Positions 19,581-27,712 of a DNA stretch of 64,000 bases are shown piece after piece. Position numbers and translations under genes: made by a program. This stretch comes from Aerolutibacter ruishenii. Lineage in GTDB: Bacteria > Pseudomonadota > Gammaproteobacteria > Xanthomonadales > Xanthomonadaceae. The first letter of the stretch is position 1. Each line of letters opens with the position of its first letter. The stretch is from positions 124,001-188,000 of the forward strand of contig NZ_VLKP01000006.1 of assembly GCF_007830115.1 (NCBI RefSeq), written 5' to 3'. A model generated the notes under the pieces. The model saw only the letters and a program-made list of their open reading frames with translations, was not told where the DNA came from and made no database searches.

Positions 19581-21677
19581 GTGAACCAACCCAGAATCCT
19601 GCTGTTGTCCCTCGCCATCGCCACCGGCCTGGCCGCGTGTTCGAAGAAGGAAGAGGCCACTGCCACCGCTGATGCCGCCAAGCCGGCGGACGCCGCAACC
19701 CTGACCCTCGACGAGAGCAAGCTGCCGGGCGTGAACCGCTTCCAGCTCGCCGACCTGGATACCAGCAAGGACGCGTGCACCGACTTCGGCGGCTACGTCA
19801 ACGGCAAGTGGCTGGCCGCCAACGCCATCCCGGGCGACCGCACCTCGTGGGGCGCGTTCGAGATGCTCGATGAGCGTTCGCAGGCCATCCAGCGCCAGCT
19901 GGCCGAGCAGGCCGCGGCCATGAAGGACGCCAAGGGCGTCGAGAAGATCGTCGGTGACTTCTGGTCCACCGGCATGGACGCGGCGAAGGTCAACGCGCAG
20001 GGCCTGGAACCGCTTAAGGGCCATCTGGACGCGATCGCCGCGCTCGACAGCCAGGACAAGATCGCCGATTACGTGCGCAGCAGCGCGGCCAAGGGCGAGA
20101 ATTTCCTGTTCGGCTTCGGTCCGGAAGCGGATTTCAAGGACTCGAAGATGAACATCGCCTACGCCATGCAGGGCGGCCTGGGCCTGCCGGACAAGGGCTA
20201 CTACTTCGACGCCGACAAGAAGGACAAACTGGCCGCGTACGAAGCCCACATCGCCAAGGTACTGGAACTGAGCGGCGTGCCAGCGGCCGATGCCGGCACG
20301 CAGGCGAAGGACGTCATCGCGTTCGAGACGCGCCTGGCCAAGGTGTCCAAGTCCAGCGAGGAAATGTCGCGCGACGTCGGGCTGTACTACAACCCGGTGT
20401 CGCCGGCCGATGCCGACAAGCTGACCCCGAACTTCGCATGGTCGAAGTTCTTCGAGTCGCAGGGTGTGGCGGTGCCGAAGATGTTCTCGCTGGCCATCCC
20501 CGCCTTCCACCAGGAAGTCAGCAGGATGCTGGCCGACGTGCCGGCCGCGCAGTGGCAGAGCTACCTGCGCTTCCACACGGTCGACGGCGCCTCGCCGTAC
20601 CTCGCCGACGCCTTCGCCGAAGAGCACTTCAACTTCTACAACAAGGCGCTGCGCGGCCAGAAGGAGATGAAGGAGCGCGGCAAGCGCGTGCTCGACACCA
20701 TCGAGAGCGAGACCGGCGAAGCGCTGGGCCAGATGTACGTCAAGGTCGCATTCTCGCCGGAGTCCAAGGCGCGCATGGAGACCCTGGTCAAGAACCTGTC
20801 CGAGGCGCTCAAGACCCGCATCGAGAACCTGGCCTGGATGGGCGACGAGACCAAGAAGAAGGCCATGGAGAAGTGGGCCAGCTTCACCCCGAAGATCGGC
20901 TATCCCGACAAGTGGCGCTCGTGGGAAGGCCTGGTCACCGGCCGCGACAGCTACATCGGCAACGTGCTGGCCGCCAACGAGTTCAACTACAAGTGGATGA
21001 TGGGCAAGATCGGCAAGCCGGTCGACAGGACCGAGTGGGGCATGCCGCCGCAGATGGTCAACGCCTACTACAACCCGCTGCAGAACGAGATCGTGTTCCC
21101 GGCGGCGATCCTGCAGCCGCCGTTCTTCGACGCCAACGCCGACGACGCGCTCAACTACGGCGGCATCGGCGCGGTGATCGGCCACGAAATGATCCACGGC
21201 TACGACGACCAGGGCAGCCGCTTCGACGCCACCGGCAAGTTCGAGAACTGGTGGACGCCGGACGATGCCAAGGGCTTCAGCGGCCGTACCGACAAGCTGG
21301 TCGCGCAGTTCAACGGTTACGAGGCCGTTCCGGGCAAGTTCGTCAACGGCAAGCTGACCCTGGGCGAGAACATCGCCGACCTGGGCGGCCTGGCCACCGC
21401 GTACGATGCCCTGCAGCGCGCCACCGCCGGCCAGCCTGATCCGAAGCTCGACGGCCTGACCCGTGACCAGCGCTTCTTCGCCAACTGGGCCACGGTGTGG
21501 CGCCGCAACTTCACCCCGGAAGAGCTCAACGTGCGCCTGACCACCGACCCGCATGCGCCCGCGAACTTCCGCGCCATCGGCGCGCCGTCCAACCTGCCCA
21601 CGTTCGCGGCCGCGTTCTCGTGCAAGCCGGGCCAGCCGATGGTCCGCGAGGGCGACAAGCAGGTCGTGATCTGGTGA
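19581..21677 (+). CDS. M13 family zinc metallopeptidase (lipoprotein)
   Basis: This 698-aa peptidase is of the neprilysin/PepO type. The lipoprotein signal ends GLAAC, placing it in the periplasm or outer membrane. The large N-terminal M13 domain begins with CTDFGGYVNGKWLAAN. The catalytic domain has the substrate motif VNAYYNP, the zinc motif HEMIHGYDDQG (H535, E536, H539), the third ligand E596 in GENIADLGGL and the C-terminal CKPGQPM. All catalytic residues are present. The GTG start at 19581 follows GGAG and opens the signal peptide directly. Family members cleave oligopeptides N-terminal to hydrophobic residues. A degenerate paralogue follows downstream. Confidence 0.95.
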   Translation: MNQPRILLLSLAIATGLAACSKKEEATATADAAKPADAATLTLDESKLPGVNRFQLADLDTSKDACTDFGGYVNGKWLAANAIPGDRTSWGAFEMLDERSQAIQRQLAEQAAAMKDAKGVEKIVGDFWSTGMDAAKVNAQGLEPLKGHLDAIAALDSQDKIADYVRSSAAKGENFLFGFGPEADFKDSKMNIAYAMQGGLGLPDKGYYFDADKKDKLAAYEAHIAKVLELSGVPAADAGTQAKDVIAFETRLAKVSKSSEEMSRDVGLYYNPVSPADADKLTPNFAWSKFFESQGVAVPKMFSLAIPAFHQEVSRMLADVPAAQWQSYLRFHTVDGASPYLADAFAEEHFNFYNKALRGQKEMKERGKRVLDTIESETGEALGQMYVKVAFSPESKARMETLVKNLSEALKTRIENLAWMGDETKKKAMEKWASFTPKIGYPDKWRSWEGLVTGRDSYIGNVLAANEFNYKWMMGKIGKPVDRTEWGMPPQMVNAYYNPLQNEIVFPAAILQPPFFDANADDALNYGGIGAVIGHEMIHGYDDQGSRFDATGKFENWWTPDDAKGFSGRTDKLVAQFNGYEAVPGKFVNGKLTLGENIADLGGLATAYDALQRATAGQPDPKLDGLTRDQRFFANWATVWRRNFTPEELNVRLTTDPHAPANFRAIGAPSNLPTFAAAFSCKPGQPMVREGDKQVVIW

Positions 21678-21733
21678 CCTGACGCGGGTCACCGGCCCGC
21701 AAGTGTCTGGCCTTTTCTCGTCGGCCAACAGCG

Positions 21734-21765
21734 GAGGCCCGGGGTGACCCGGGCCTCTTTCTTTG
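21734..21765 (+). terminator. Rho-independent terminator of the first M13 gene
   Basis: GAGGCCCGGG pairs perfectly with CCCGGGCCTC around a GTGA loop and is followed by TTTCTTT. It is one of the clearest terminators in the window. Confidence 0.9.
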
Positions 21766-21769
21766 TGCG

Positions 21770-21807
21770 CGCACCACAGCCCGGCACTTCGGCCGGGGTG
21801 TGGTGCG
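21770..21807 (+). other. Leader stem-loop upstream of the second M13 gene
   Basis: CGCACCACA pairs with TGTGGTGCG (9 bp), enclosing a second stem CCGGC/GCCGG. It starts 5 bp after the preceding terminator and lies 98 bp before the start of the M13-like gene. It has no T-run and may be an operator or a structured leader. Confidence 0.4.
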
Positions 21808-21905
21808 GCCAGGGCTGCGCCTCTCCGCCTGCCGTGACGAAGGCGTTCAGCGTGGTGCCAAGCGCCGTTGATAGACTCCGCGCATTCCGTTGCAAGGACC
21901 CGCGA

Positions 21906-23915
21906 ATGACCCTGCGCCCGCTTGCCTGCGCCCTGGCCATCGGCCTGGCCGCCACCGTCGCCCTTCCCGCCGACGCTGCGAAGAAGCGCACCAGCAAGCC
22001 CAGGACGGCAGCCACCAGTGCCGCCTGCACTGACTTCCACGCCCACGCCAACGCCGGCTGGCTGGCCACGCATCCGCTGCCCGCCGGTGCCGGCGCGATC
22101 ACTGCACTGGGTGAACTCGATGCGCGCGCCACGCAGCAACAGATCGACCTGCTCGACACCGCGATGCGCCAGCCGCAGGACCACGTGCAGAAATTGCTGG
22201 GTGACTTCTGGGCCAGCGGACTGGACGAGGCCGCGGTCGAACGCGACGGCGCCAAACCGATCCAGCCACTGCTTGCGCGCATCAACGCGATCCGCAAGAC
22301 CCGGGACATCGCACCCTCGATCGCGGCCCTGCACCAGGTCGGCATTCCCGTCGCCTTCGACTTCGGGGCCGACATCGACCTGGCCGACCTGGGGCGCCAC
22401 ATCGGCTATTTCAGCCAGGGGGGCCTCGCCTTGGTGGACCCGGCCTTCTACACCCGCACCGATGCCGGCACCGTAAAGATGATGGCCCGCTATCGCGAGT
22501 ACGTGCAGACGCTGCTCGCCCTCACCGGCACGCCGGCCAAGCGCGTGGCCGAGGAAGCCCGGCAGGTCATCGACCTGGAAACACGCATCGCCCGCCTGCA
22601 CCGGCCCGTCGCCTCGCTGGCCGATCCTCGCAGCCAGTACGCACGCATCGCCACGGCCACGCTGGGCGGCCAGTACCCGCGCCTGCAGCTGGATGCGTTC
22701 CTCAAGGCGCAGGGCGTGAACGACGACAGCGTGTCACTGGCAAACCCGGAACTGTTCGCGCAACTGGATGGCCTGGTGGGCAACCTCAAACCCGACCAGT
22801 GGAAGACCTACCTGCGCTGGCGCGTGGCGGACACCATGGCCCCGTACCTGTCGAAGCCATTCCAGCAGGCCAGCTTCGATTTCCGCGGCCGCCTGCTCGC
22901 CGGGCAGGACGCCCCGGCACCGCGCGCGCAGCGTGTGCGGGAAGCGATCAACCTCGCCGCCGGCCCGATGCTCGGCCGGCAGTACGTCACCACCTACCTT
23001 CCCCCGGCCACGCGCGAGCGCGCCATCGAGATCGCCACGCAGGTACGCGCCGCGCTGGTGGCGGCGGTCGAACGCGACACGCGCTTCGGCCCGGCGGCCA
23101 AGGCCGAAGCGACGGCCAAGCTGGCGGCATTGAAGATCGAGGTCGGCGCGCCACGCCGTGACCTGGACTACACGGTGCAGCCAATGGGCCGTGGCAGCTT
23201 CGGCGCCAACATGCTGATTGCGTCGACCTGGCACCACCGCGAGGAGATGAAACGCATCGGCCGGGGCAACGCCGATCGCCGCTGGAACGTATTGCCGCAG
23301 CAGCCAGCGCTGACCTACGACGGGGCCCAGAACCGGCTCATCATCACCGCGGCCATGCTGCAGCCACCGGTGCTCGACCCCCACGCGGAGATCGGTGTGC
23401 AGTACGGCGCCCTGGGCGCACTGGTGGGGCACGAGATCAGCCACGCCATCGGTCCCCGTGGGCGGATGGTCGACGCCAGGGGCGACGTGCGCGACTGGTG
23501 GACGGCGACCGAAGCCGGCGCATGGTCCGACGTTGGCAACCGCATTGCATCGCGACTGGGCCGCCACCCCTATCCGGGCGCCAGCGGCACGCTGGTCAAT
23601 GGGCCGAGGGTGCGTGACATCGCCCTGGCCGACCAGTCCGGCGTGGAGCTGGCGTGGGCGGCTTACCGTAGCGCCCAGCCAAACGCCAGCCGTGAAGCCC
23701 AGCAGGGCTTCTTCAATGGCTGGGCCGGCCTTTGGGCGGAGCAGGTGGGGCCCGAAGTGGCGGTCGAGCGCGCGCAGAACAGCGCGTATCCGCCTGGCCC
23801 GGTACGGACCAATACCCCCCTGGCCAACCTGCCGGCCTTCGGCGCTGTGTATGCCTGCAAGGCCGGAACCCCGATGCAGGCGGTGCCGGCGGAGCGGCTC
23901 ATCCTCTGGAAATAA
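21906..23915 (+). CDS. M13-like peptidase paralogue, probably catalytically altered
   Basis: This 669-aa exported protein has a signal peptide (LAIGLAATVALPADA) but no lipobox. It aligns with the upstream M13 peptidase along its length (CTDFHAHANAGWL at the N-terminus, CKAGTPM at the C-terminus). The zinc helix survives as HEISH (H509, E510, H513). The third-ligand motif GENIAD is replaced by DIALAD, with Ile at residue 572 where the Glu should be. The substrate motif NAYYNP is replaced by YDGAQNR. It therefore probably lacks normal metallopeptidase activity. It may be a pseudo-enzyme or bind zinc differently. The ATG at 21906 was chosen because it starts the signal peptide. It probably arose by tandem duplication. 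Confidence 0.88.
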   Translation: MTLRPLACALAIGLAATVALPADAAKKRTSKPRTAATSAACTDFHAHANAGWLATHPLPAGAGAITALGELDARATQQQIDLLDTAMRQPQDHVQKLLGDFWASGLDEAAVERDGAKPIQPLLARINAIRKTRDIAPSIAALHQVGIPVAFDFGADIDLADLGRHIGYFSQGGLALVDPAFYTRTDAGTVKMMARYREYVQTLLALTGTPAKRVAEEARQVIDLETRIARLHRPVASLADPRSQYARIATATLGGQYPRLQLDAFLKAQGVNDDSVSLANPELFAQLDGLVGNLKPDQWKTYLRWRVADTMAPYLSKPFQQASFDFRGRLLAGQDAPAPRAQRVREAINLAAGPMLGRQYVTTYLPPATRERAIEIATQVRAALVAAVERDTRFGPAAKAEATAKLAALKIEVGAPRRDLDYTVQPMGRGSFGANMLIASTWHHREEMKRIGRGNADRRWNVLPQQPALTYDGAQNRLIITAAMLQPPVLDPHAEIGVQYGALGALVGHEISHAIGPRGRMVDARGDVRDWWTATEAGAWSDVGNRIASRLGRHPYPGASGTLVNGPRVRDIALADQSGVELAWAAYRSAQPNASREAQQGFFNGWAGLWAEQVGPEVAVERAQNSAYPPGPVRTNTPLANLPAFGAVYACKAGTPMQAVPAERLILWK

Positions 23916-23961
23916 GCGGTCGGTCCAGCACGGCGGCACACTGGACGGCCCGCAATGGCCT

Positions 23962-24618
23962 TCAGCGCACGATGCGCATCCGCGGCGGCCCCTTGCGCCC
24001 AAACGGCGGCTGGCCGCGCCAGTAGCGGATCAGCAACCAGCCAAACACCATGCCGCCCAAATGCGCGAAATGGGCAACGCCGGGCATCGTGTTGGTGACG
24101 CCCATGAACAACTCGATCACACCGTAGACGATCACCAGCGTGCGCGCCTTCATCGGGATCGGCGGAATGAGCAGCATCACCCGCTGGTTGGGGAACAGCA
24201 GGCCGTAGGCCAGCAGCAGGCCGAAGATGCCGCCCGATGCACCGACGGTGGGGTACGCCTCGCCGCCCTGCGCCATCGTCCACCAGCCCACCGCCAGCTG
24301 GAATGCCGCCGCGCCCACGATGCAGGTGAGGTAGTAGGTGAGGAAGCGCTTCTCGCCCCAGGTGTGCTCCAGCGGCGCACCGAACATCACCAGCGCCAGC
24401 ATGTTGAACGCCAGGTGCATGAAGCTGCCATGCATGAAACCGTAGGTCAGCACCTGCCACGGCAGGAAGCCCCCTTGGGCATAGGGGTCGCTGCCGCTGT
24501 CCAGCGGCCAGAGCATGAACGGCGCCAATGACACATCGCCCACCACCATCTGCAGCAGGAAGACCAGTCCATTGGCGATCAGCAGGACCCGGGTGACGGA
24601 CGGCAGGTTGGCGAACAT
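23962..24618 (-). CDS. Rhomboid family intramembrane serine protease
   Basis: This 218-aa protein has six hydrophobic segments and the rhomboid catalytic dyad: Ser128 in GASGGIFG and His186 in HFAHLGGMVFG. The FMHGSFMHLAFNML motif in transmembrane helix 2 is also typical. It cleaves transmembrane helices of substrate proteins within the inner membrane. The start at 24618 has AGGAG upstream and removes a non-conserved extension. The C-terminus is short and basic. It is transcribed away from the second M13 gene end and downstream of the alkyltransferase-like gene. Its substrates are unknown. Confidence 0.93.
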   Translation of the reverse strand: MFANLPSVTRVLLIANGLVFLLQMVVGDVSLAPFMLWPLDSGSDPYAQGGFLPWQVLTYGFMHGSFMHLAFNMLALVMFGAPLEHTWGEKRFLTYYLTCIVGAAAFQLAVGWWTMAQGGEAYPTVGASGGIFGLLLAYGLLFPNQRVMLLIPPIPMKARTLVIVYGVIELFMGVTNTMPGVAHFAHLGGMVFGWLLIRYWRGQPPFGRKGPPRMRIVR

Positions 24619-24708
24619 CGAGGCTCCTTCGTGTCCGGACATGGTAGCCGCTGGCTGCGCGGGATACGCCGTCAAAAAGTCTACGTGGTCCCACCCGCCA
24701 GCACCTGT

Positions 24709-25068
24709 TCAGCCAGCCATCGGGCCCCAGAGCTGATCATCGAGTGACGCCGTGGCACGCAGCCCGCGCACCCGGCCACGCTCCACCACCACGCCCTCTT
24801 CGCGCAGGCGCGCGCTCTGCTCCCGGTAACCTTCCGAGCCTTCCGGGAACGCGATACGGCCATCCGAGCGCAACACTCGGTGCCAAGGCAGGCGGACGTC
24901 GTCGTTGCTGCCAAGCAGCCTGGCCACCAGACGTGCCCGCCCCGGCAACCCGGCACGACGGGCGACTTCGCCATAGCCCGCCACCTGCCCCTTGGGGATG
25001 GCCCGGACTGCTGCCAGGATCCGGCAGGCCGCGTCTTCGGCAGGAATGGCCTTGGTCTTCGCGCGCAT
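24709..25068 (-). CDS. Alkyltransferase-like DNA-repair protein (ATL)
   Basis: This 119-aa protein has the DNA-binding fold of O6-alkylguanine-DNA alkyltransferases (IPKGQVAGYGEVARRAG, ARLLGSNDDVRLPWHRV, EGSEGYREQ). The reactive Cys of the PCHRV motif is replaced by Trp62 (PWHRV), so it cannot accept an alkyl group. ATL proteins bind O6-alkylguanine, flip it out and hand the lesion to nucleotide excision repair. The ATG at 25068 gives the normal compact ATL length; the longer frame overlaps the divergent gene. It probably shares a control region with the gene at 25112. Confidence 0.9.
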   Translation of the reverse strand: MRAKTKAIPAEDAACRILAAVRAIPKGQVAGYGEVARRAGLPGRARLVARLLGSNDDVRLPWHRVLRSDGRIAFPEGSEGYREQSARLREEGVVVERGRVRGLRATASLDDQLWGPMAG

Positions 25069-25111
25069 CGCGGTAGCATAGCCCCAAGCCCGCCCGCGAA
25101 AGGAGCCGCCC

Positions 25112-25522
25112 GTGCGCAACTTCGAAACGATCCGCCGCCACGTCAAGGCATCCGGTTTCCACATCCGGATGGAGGACGAGGACGTCATCTGCATCGAGCT
25201 GTCGCTGGAACAGGGCACGCGCCACCAGGCCATCTTCCTGTCCGAACTGGACGACGATGACGGCCGCCCCTACCTGCGCGTGAGCACCGCGGTGGCGCCG
25301 ACCACCGGGCTGGATGCGCGGCGGGCGCTGGTGTTCAACTGGCAAAGCCGGGTCGGCTACCTCGGCATTGGCGACCTGGACGGCGTGCCGTACCTGCAGT
25401 TGTGCGAGAACCGCCCCTACGACGGGCTGGAGCCGGCCGAAGTTGATCGCCTGATCCTGGAGATCGGCGGACTGGGTGATCGCATGGAGCGGATGCTTTC
25501 CGCGGGTGGTGACCTGCTCTGA
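25112..25522 (+). CDS. Conserved hypothetical protein, possibly YbjN/CesT-like fold
   Basis: This 136-aa acidic cytoplasmic protein starts at GTG with AAAGGAG upstream. It begins RNFETIRRHVKASGF and has alternating strands (VICIELSLEQ, YLRVSTAVAP, VGYLGIGDLDGVPYLQL) between N- and C-terminal helices (AEVDRLILEIGGLGDRMERML). That pattern recalls YbjN or type III chaperone-like folds, but I do not recognise a specific family. It has no signal peptide or membrane segment. It is divergent from the alkyltransferase-like gene and is followed by a terminator. Confidence 0.75.
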   Translation: MRNFETIRRHVKASGFHIRMEDEDVICIELSLEQGTRHQAIFLSELDDDDGRPYLRVSTAVAPTTGLDARRALVFNWQSRVGYLGIGDLDGVPYLQLCENRPYDGLEPAEVDRLILEIGGLGDRMERMLSAGGDLL

Positions 25523-25644
25523 GAGGCTGCGTCGGCGCATCTCGCACCGATGCCACCGCGGGCAGCCGATTGAGGCGTCGCCGTCGCCTGCGTTGAAGGC
25601 GATCGCGGTTTGCCCACGTCGCCGCCCCTGCTGCCGCCATCGCA

Positions 25645-25678
25645 ACGAAAAAGGCCCGCTCGCGCGGGCCTTTTCCTG
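25645..25678. terminator. Bidirectional terminator between the hypothetical gene and pit
   Basis: AAAAAGGCCCGC pairs with GCGGGCCTTTT around a short loop. It has A-rich and T-rich flanks on opposite sides and lies between two convergent genes. Confidence 0.85.
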
Positions 25679-25695
25679 TCCGGTGCAGAGGGCGT

Positions 25696-26823
25696 TTACA
25701 CCCAGCCCATCAGCACGAACACCTCGTAGGATAGCCAGGCCATGAAGCCGGCTGCGGGGATCGTGAGGATCCACGCCCAGATCATCTTCTCGACCACGGT
25801 CCACTTGATCGAGTTGAAGCGCTTGGCCACGCCCACGCCCATGATGGCCGAGGAAATGTTGTGCGTGGTCGACACCGGGATGCCCAGCGACGACGCCAGC
25901 AGGATCACCGAGGCGGCGCTGGTCTCGGCCGCGAAGCCGTGGATCGGGTGCAGCTTCACCAGCTTGTGGCCCAGCGTCTTGATGATGCGCCAGCCACCGG
26001 CGGCGGTGCCGGCCGCCATCACCAGCGCGCAGGTGACCTTGATCCAGGTGTCGATGTCGTTGTCATTGATCGCACCCTCGGACGGGTGCAGGAACGCCAG
26101 CCACGACGGCAGGTTGTTGAGCGTGCCATCGGCCTGCGCCGCCACCAGGGTCAGCGCGATGATGCCCATGGTCTTCTGCGCGTCGTTGGAGCCGTGGGCG
26201 AAGCCCATGGTGGCCGCACTGGCCAACTGCAGCTTGCCGAACAGGCTGTTGACCCAGCGCGGGCGCGCCAGCCGCGCCAGCACGCCGCCGCTGGCCGCCA
26301 TGCCGGAGATGATCGCGAACAATATCCCCATCACCATGAAGCCGGCCATGAAGCCCAGCAAGGGTGATGTGAACATCGGCACGATCACCTTCCACAGCAC
26401 GCCCGCGCTCTTCCAGACCGGTTCCTTGGGTTCGGACCAGATGATGGCGTCGAAGTTGTTCATGGCCGCGGCGAACGCCGCGCCGCACAGGCCGCCGATC
26501 AGCGCATGCGAGGACGACGACGGCAGGCCCAGCCACCAGGTGATCAGGTTCCAGACGATGGCACCGAGCAGCGCGCACAGGATCAGCTGCGAGGTGACGT
26601 CCACCACGCCGGCATCGATGATGCCCGAGGCCACCGTCTTGGCCACCGCGGTGCCCCACAGCGCGCCGACGAGGTTGGTACTGGCGGCCAGCATGACCGC
26701 CTGCATGGGCGAGAGCACCTTGGTTGCCACGACCGTCGCGATGGAGTTCGCGGTGTCGTGGAAACCGTTGATGTACTCGAAGATCAGCGCCGTCGCGACG
26801 ACGACGAGAACGAGGGTCAACAT
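25696..26823 (-). CDS. pit: Low-affinity inorganic phosphate transporter Pit
   Basis: This 375-aa inner-membrane protein belongs to the PiT family and imports phosphate, usually as a metal-phosphate complex with protons. The duplicated PiT signature is visible: FEYINGFHDTANSIATVVAT near the N-terminus and GFAHGSNDAQKTMGIIAL in the second half. About ten hydrophobic helices are present. It follows the DUF47 gene with a 13-bp gap, so the two form an operon, a common arrangement in which the DUF47 protein modulates the transporter. Length is in the short range for bacterial PiT proteins. Confidence 0.94.
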   Translation of the reverse strand: MLTLVLVVVATALIFEYINGFHDTANSIATVVATKVLSPMQAVMLAASTNLVGALWGTAVAKTVASGIIDAGVVDVTSQLILCALLGAIVWNLITWWLGLPSSSSHALIGGLCGAAFAAAMNNFDAIIWSEPKEPVWKSAGVLWKVIVPMFTSPLLGFMAGFMVMGILFAIISGMAASGGVLARLARPRWVNSLFGKLQLASAATMGFAHGSNDAQKTMGIIALTLVAAQADGTLNNLPSWLAFLHPSEGAINDNDIDTWIKVTCALVMAAGTAAGGWRIIKTLGHKLVKLHPIHGFAAETSAASVILLASSLGIPVSTTHNISSAIMGVGVAKRFNSIKWTVVEKMIWAWILTIPAAGFMAWLSYEVFVLMGWV

Positions 26824-26836
26824 GGTCCCGCTCCCG

Positions 26837-27463
26837 TCAGGAATTCTTCAGCACGATCTCGTAGGCCACCACGCCGGCCTCGCGGCAGCGGTCGATGGCC
26901 TTCTCCAGGATCTCGAAGAACTCCTTGAGCAGGAACATCTGCAGGTGATCGAGCTTGCCGGAGTAGATGTCGCGGTACAGCTCCAGCATCAGGCGGTCGG
27001 CCTCGTTCTCGATGGCGCGGAGCTTGTCGTTGAGCTCCTTCATCGGCTCCAGCTTCATGCTGCGCAGGGTCTTGACCATCTCCACCACCACGCCGGAGGC
27101 CTGCTCCAGCATCGCCGCGCGCGGCGCGAAGTCGATGTGGCCCAGGTGCTGGGTGGCCAGCGAGTAGCGGTCGGCGAACTTCTCGATCTGCTTGGGGATC
27201 TTGTACAACGCCGAGCCCAGCGCCTCGATGTCCTCGCGCTCGATCGGGGTGATGAAGCTGTTGACCAGCGCCTGGCTGATCTTCTCCGACGCGGTACGCT
27301 CGCGCTGGCGGGCCAGCTTGAAGGCGCTCAGTGCCGGTTCCCGGTCTGCCGCCTTGAGCATGGCGTGCAGCGCCTTGGCGCTCTCGTGCCCCGCGGCCGC
27401 CGCTTCCTCGAGCAGCGTGTAGAACTGGTTGCCTTGGCCAAAAATGGTTTGCAGGGAGAACAT
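26837..27463 (-). CDS. DUF47 (PhoU-like) phosphate transport regulator
   Basis: This 208-aa all-helical protein of the DUF47/PhoU-like family begins MFSLQTIFGQGNQFYTLLEE. It has the acidic metal-binding signatures typical of PhoU-type bundles (ITPIEREDIEAL, IENEADRL, LKEFFEILEKAIDRC). Such proteins sit next to PiT transporters and are thought to regulate phosphate uptake. The ATG at 27463 follows GGGAG-like sequence and begins the conserved N-terminus. It is the first gene of the pair with pit. Confidence 0.92.
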   Translation of the reverse strand: MFSLQTIFGQGNQFYTLLEEAAAAGHESAKALHAMLKAADREPALSAFKLARQRERTASEKISQALVNSFITPIEREDIEALGSALYKIPKQIEKFADRYSLATQHLGHIDFAPRAAMLEQASGVVVEMVKTLRSMKLEPMKELNDKLRAIENEADRLMLELYRDIYSGKLDHLQMFLLKEFFEILEKAIDRCREAGVVAYEIVLKNS

Positions 27464-27712
27464 GCGGGGCCTCTGGGTGCCGGGGCTCGTGAGCCGGGGA
27501 TGGGGTAAGCGGGCGGAATTATGACGGTTTCGCGACGGCCGCGCTGCCCTCAAGGCGGCGTGAAGGCCCTGCCTGCTAAGATCGGCCCGCGGCTCACCTC
27601 GCCGTTTGCCTACCCCCTCCATGGACGACGACCCTGATCCGGCGCCTACCCGCGCCACCCCGCCAGCCTCGCTGACCCCGCCCCGCCCGTCGGGCACCCC
27701 GGAGTGGAGCCG

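Noticed and set aside
19521..22601. A 1026-codon open frame on the minus strand
   Set aside because: It is antisense to both M13 peptidases, has His/Val/Gly-rich shadow composition and no recognisable domain.
24709..25068. O6-methylguanine-DNA methyltransferase (Ogt)
   Set aside because: The acceptor Cys is replaced by Trp in PWHRV, so it is an alkyltransferase-like protein, not an active methyltransferase.
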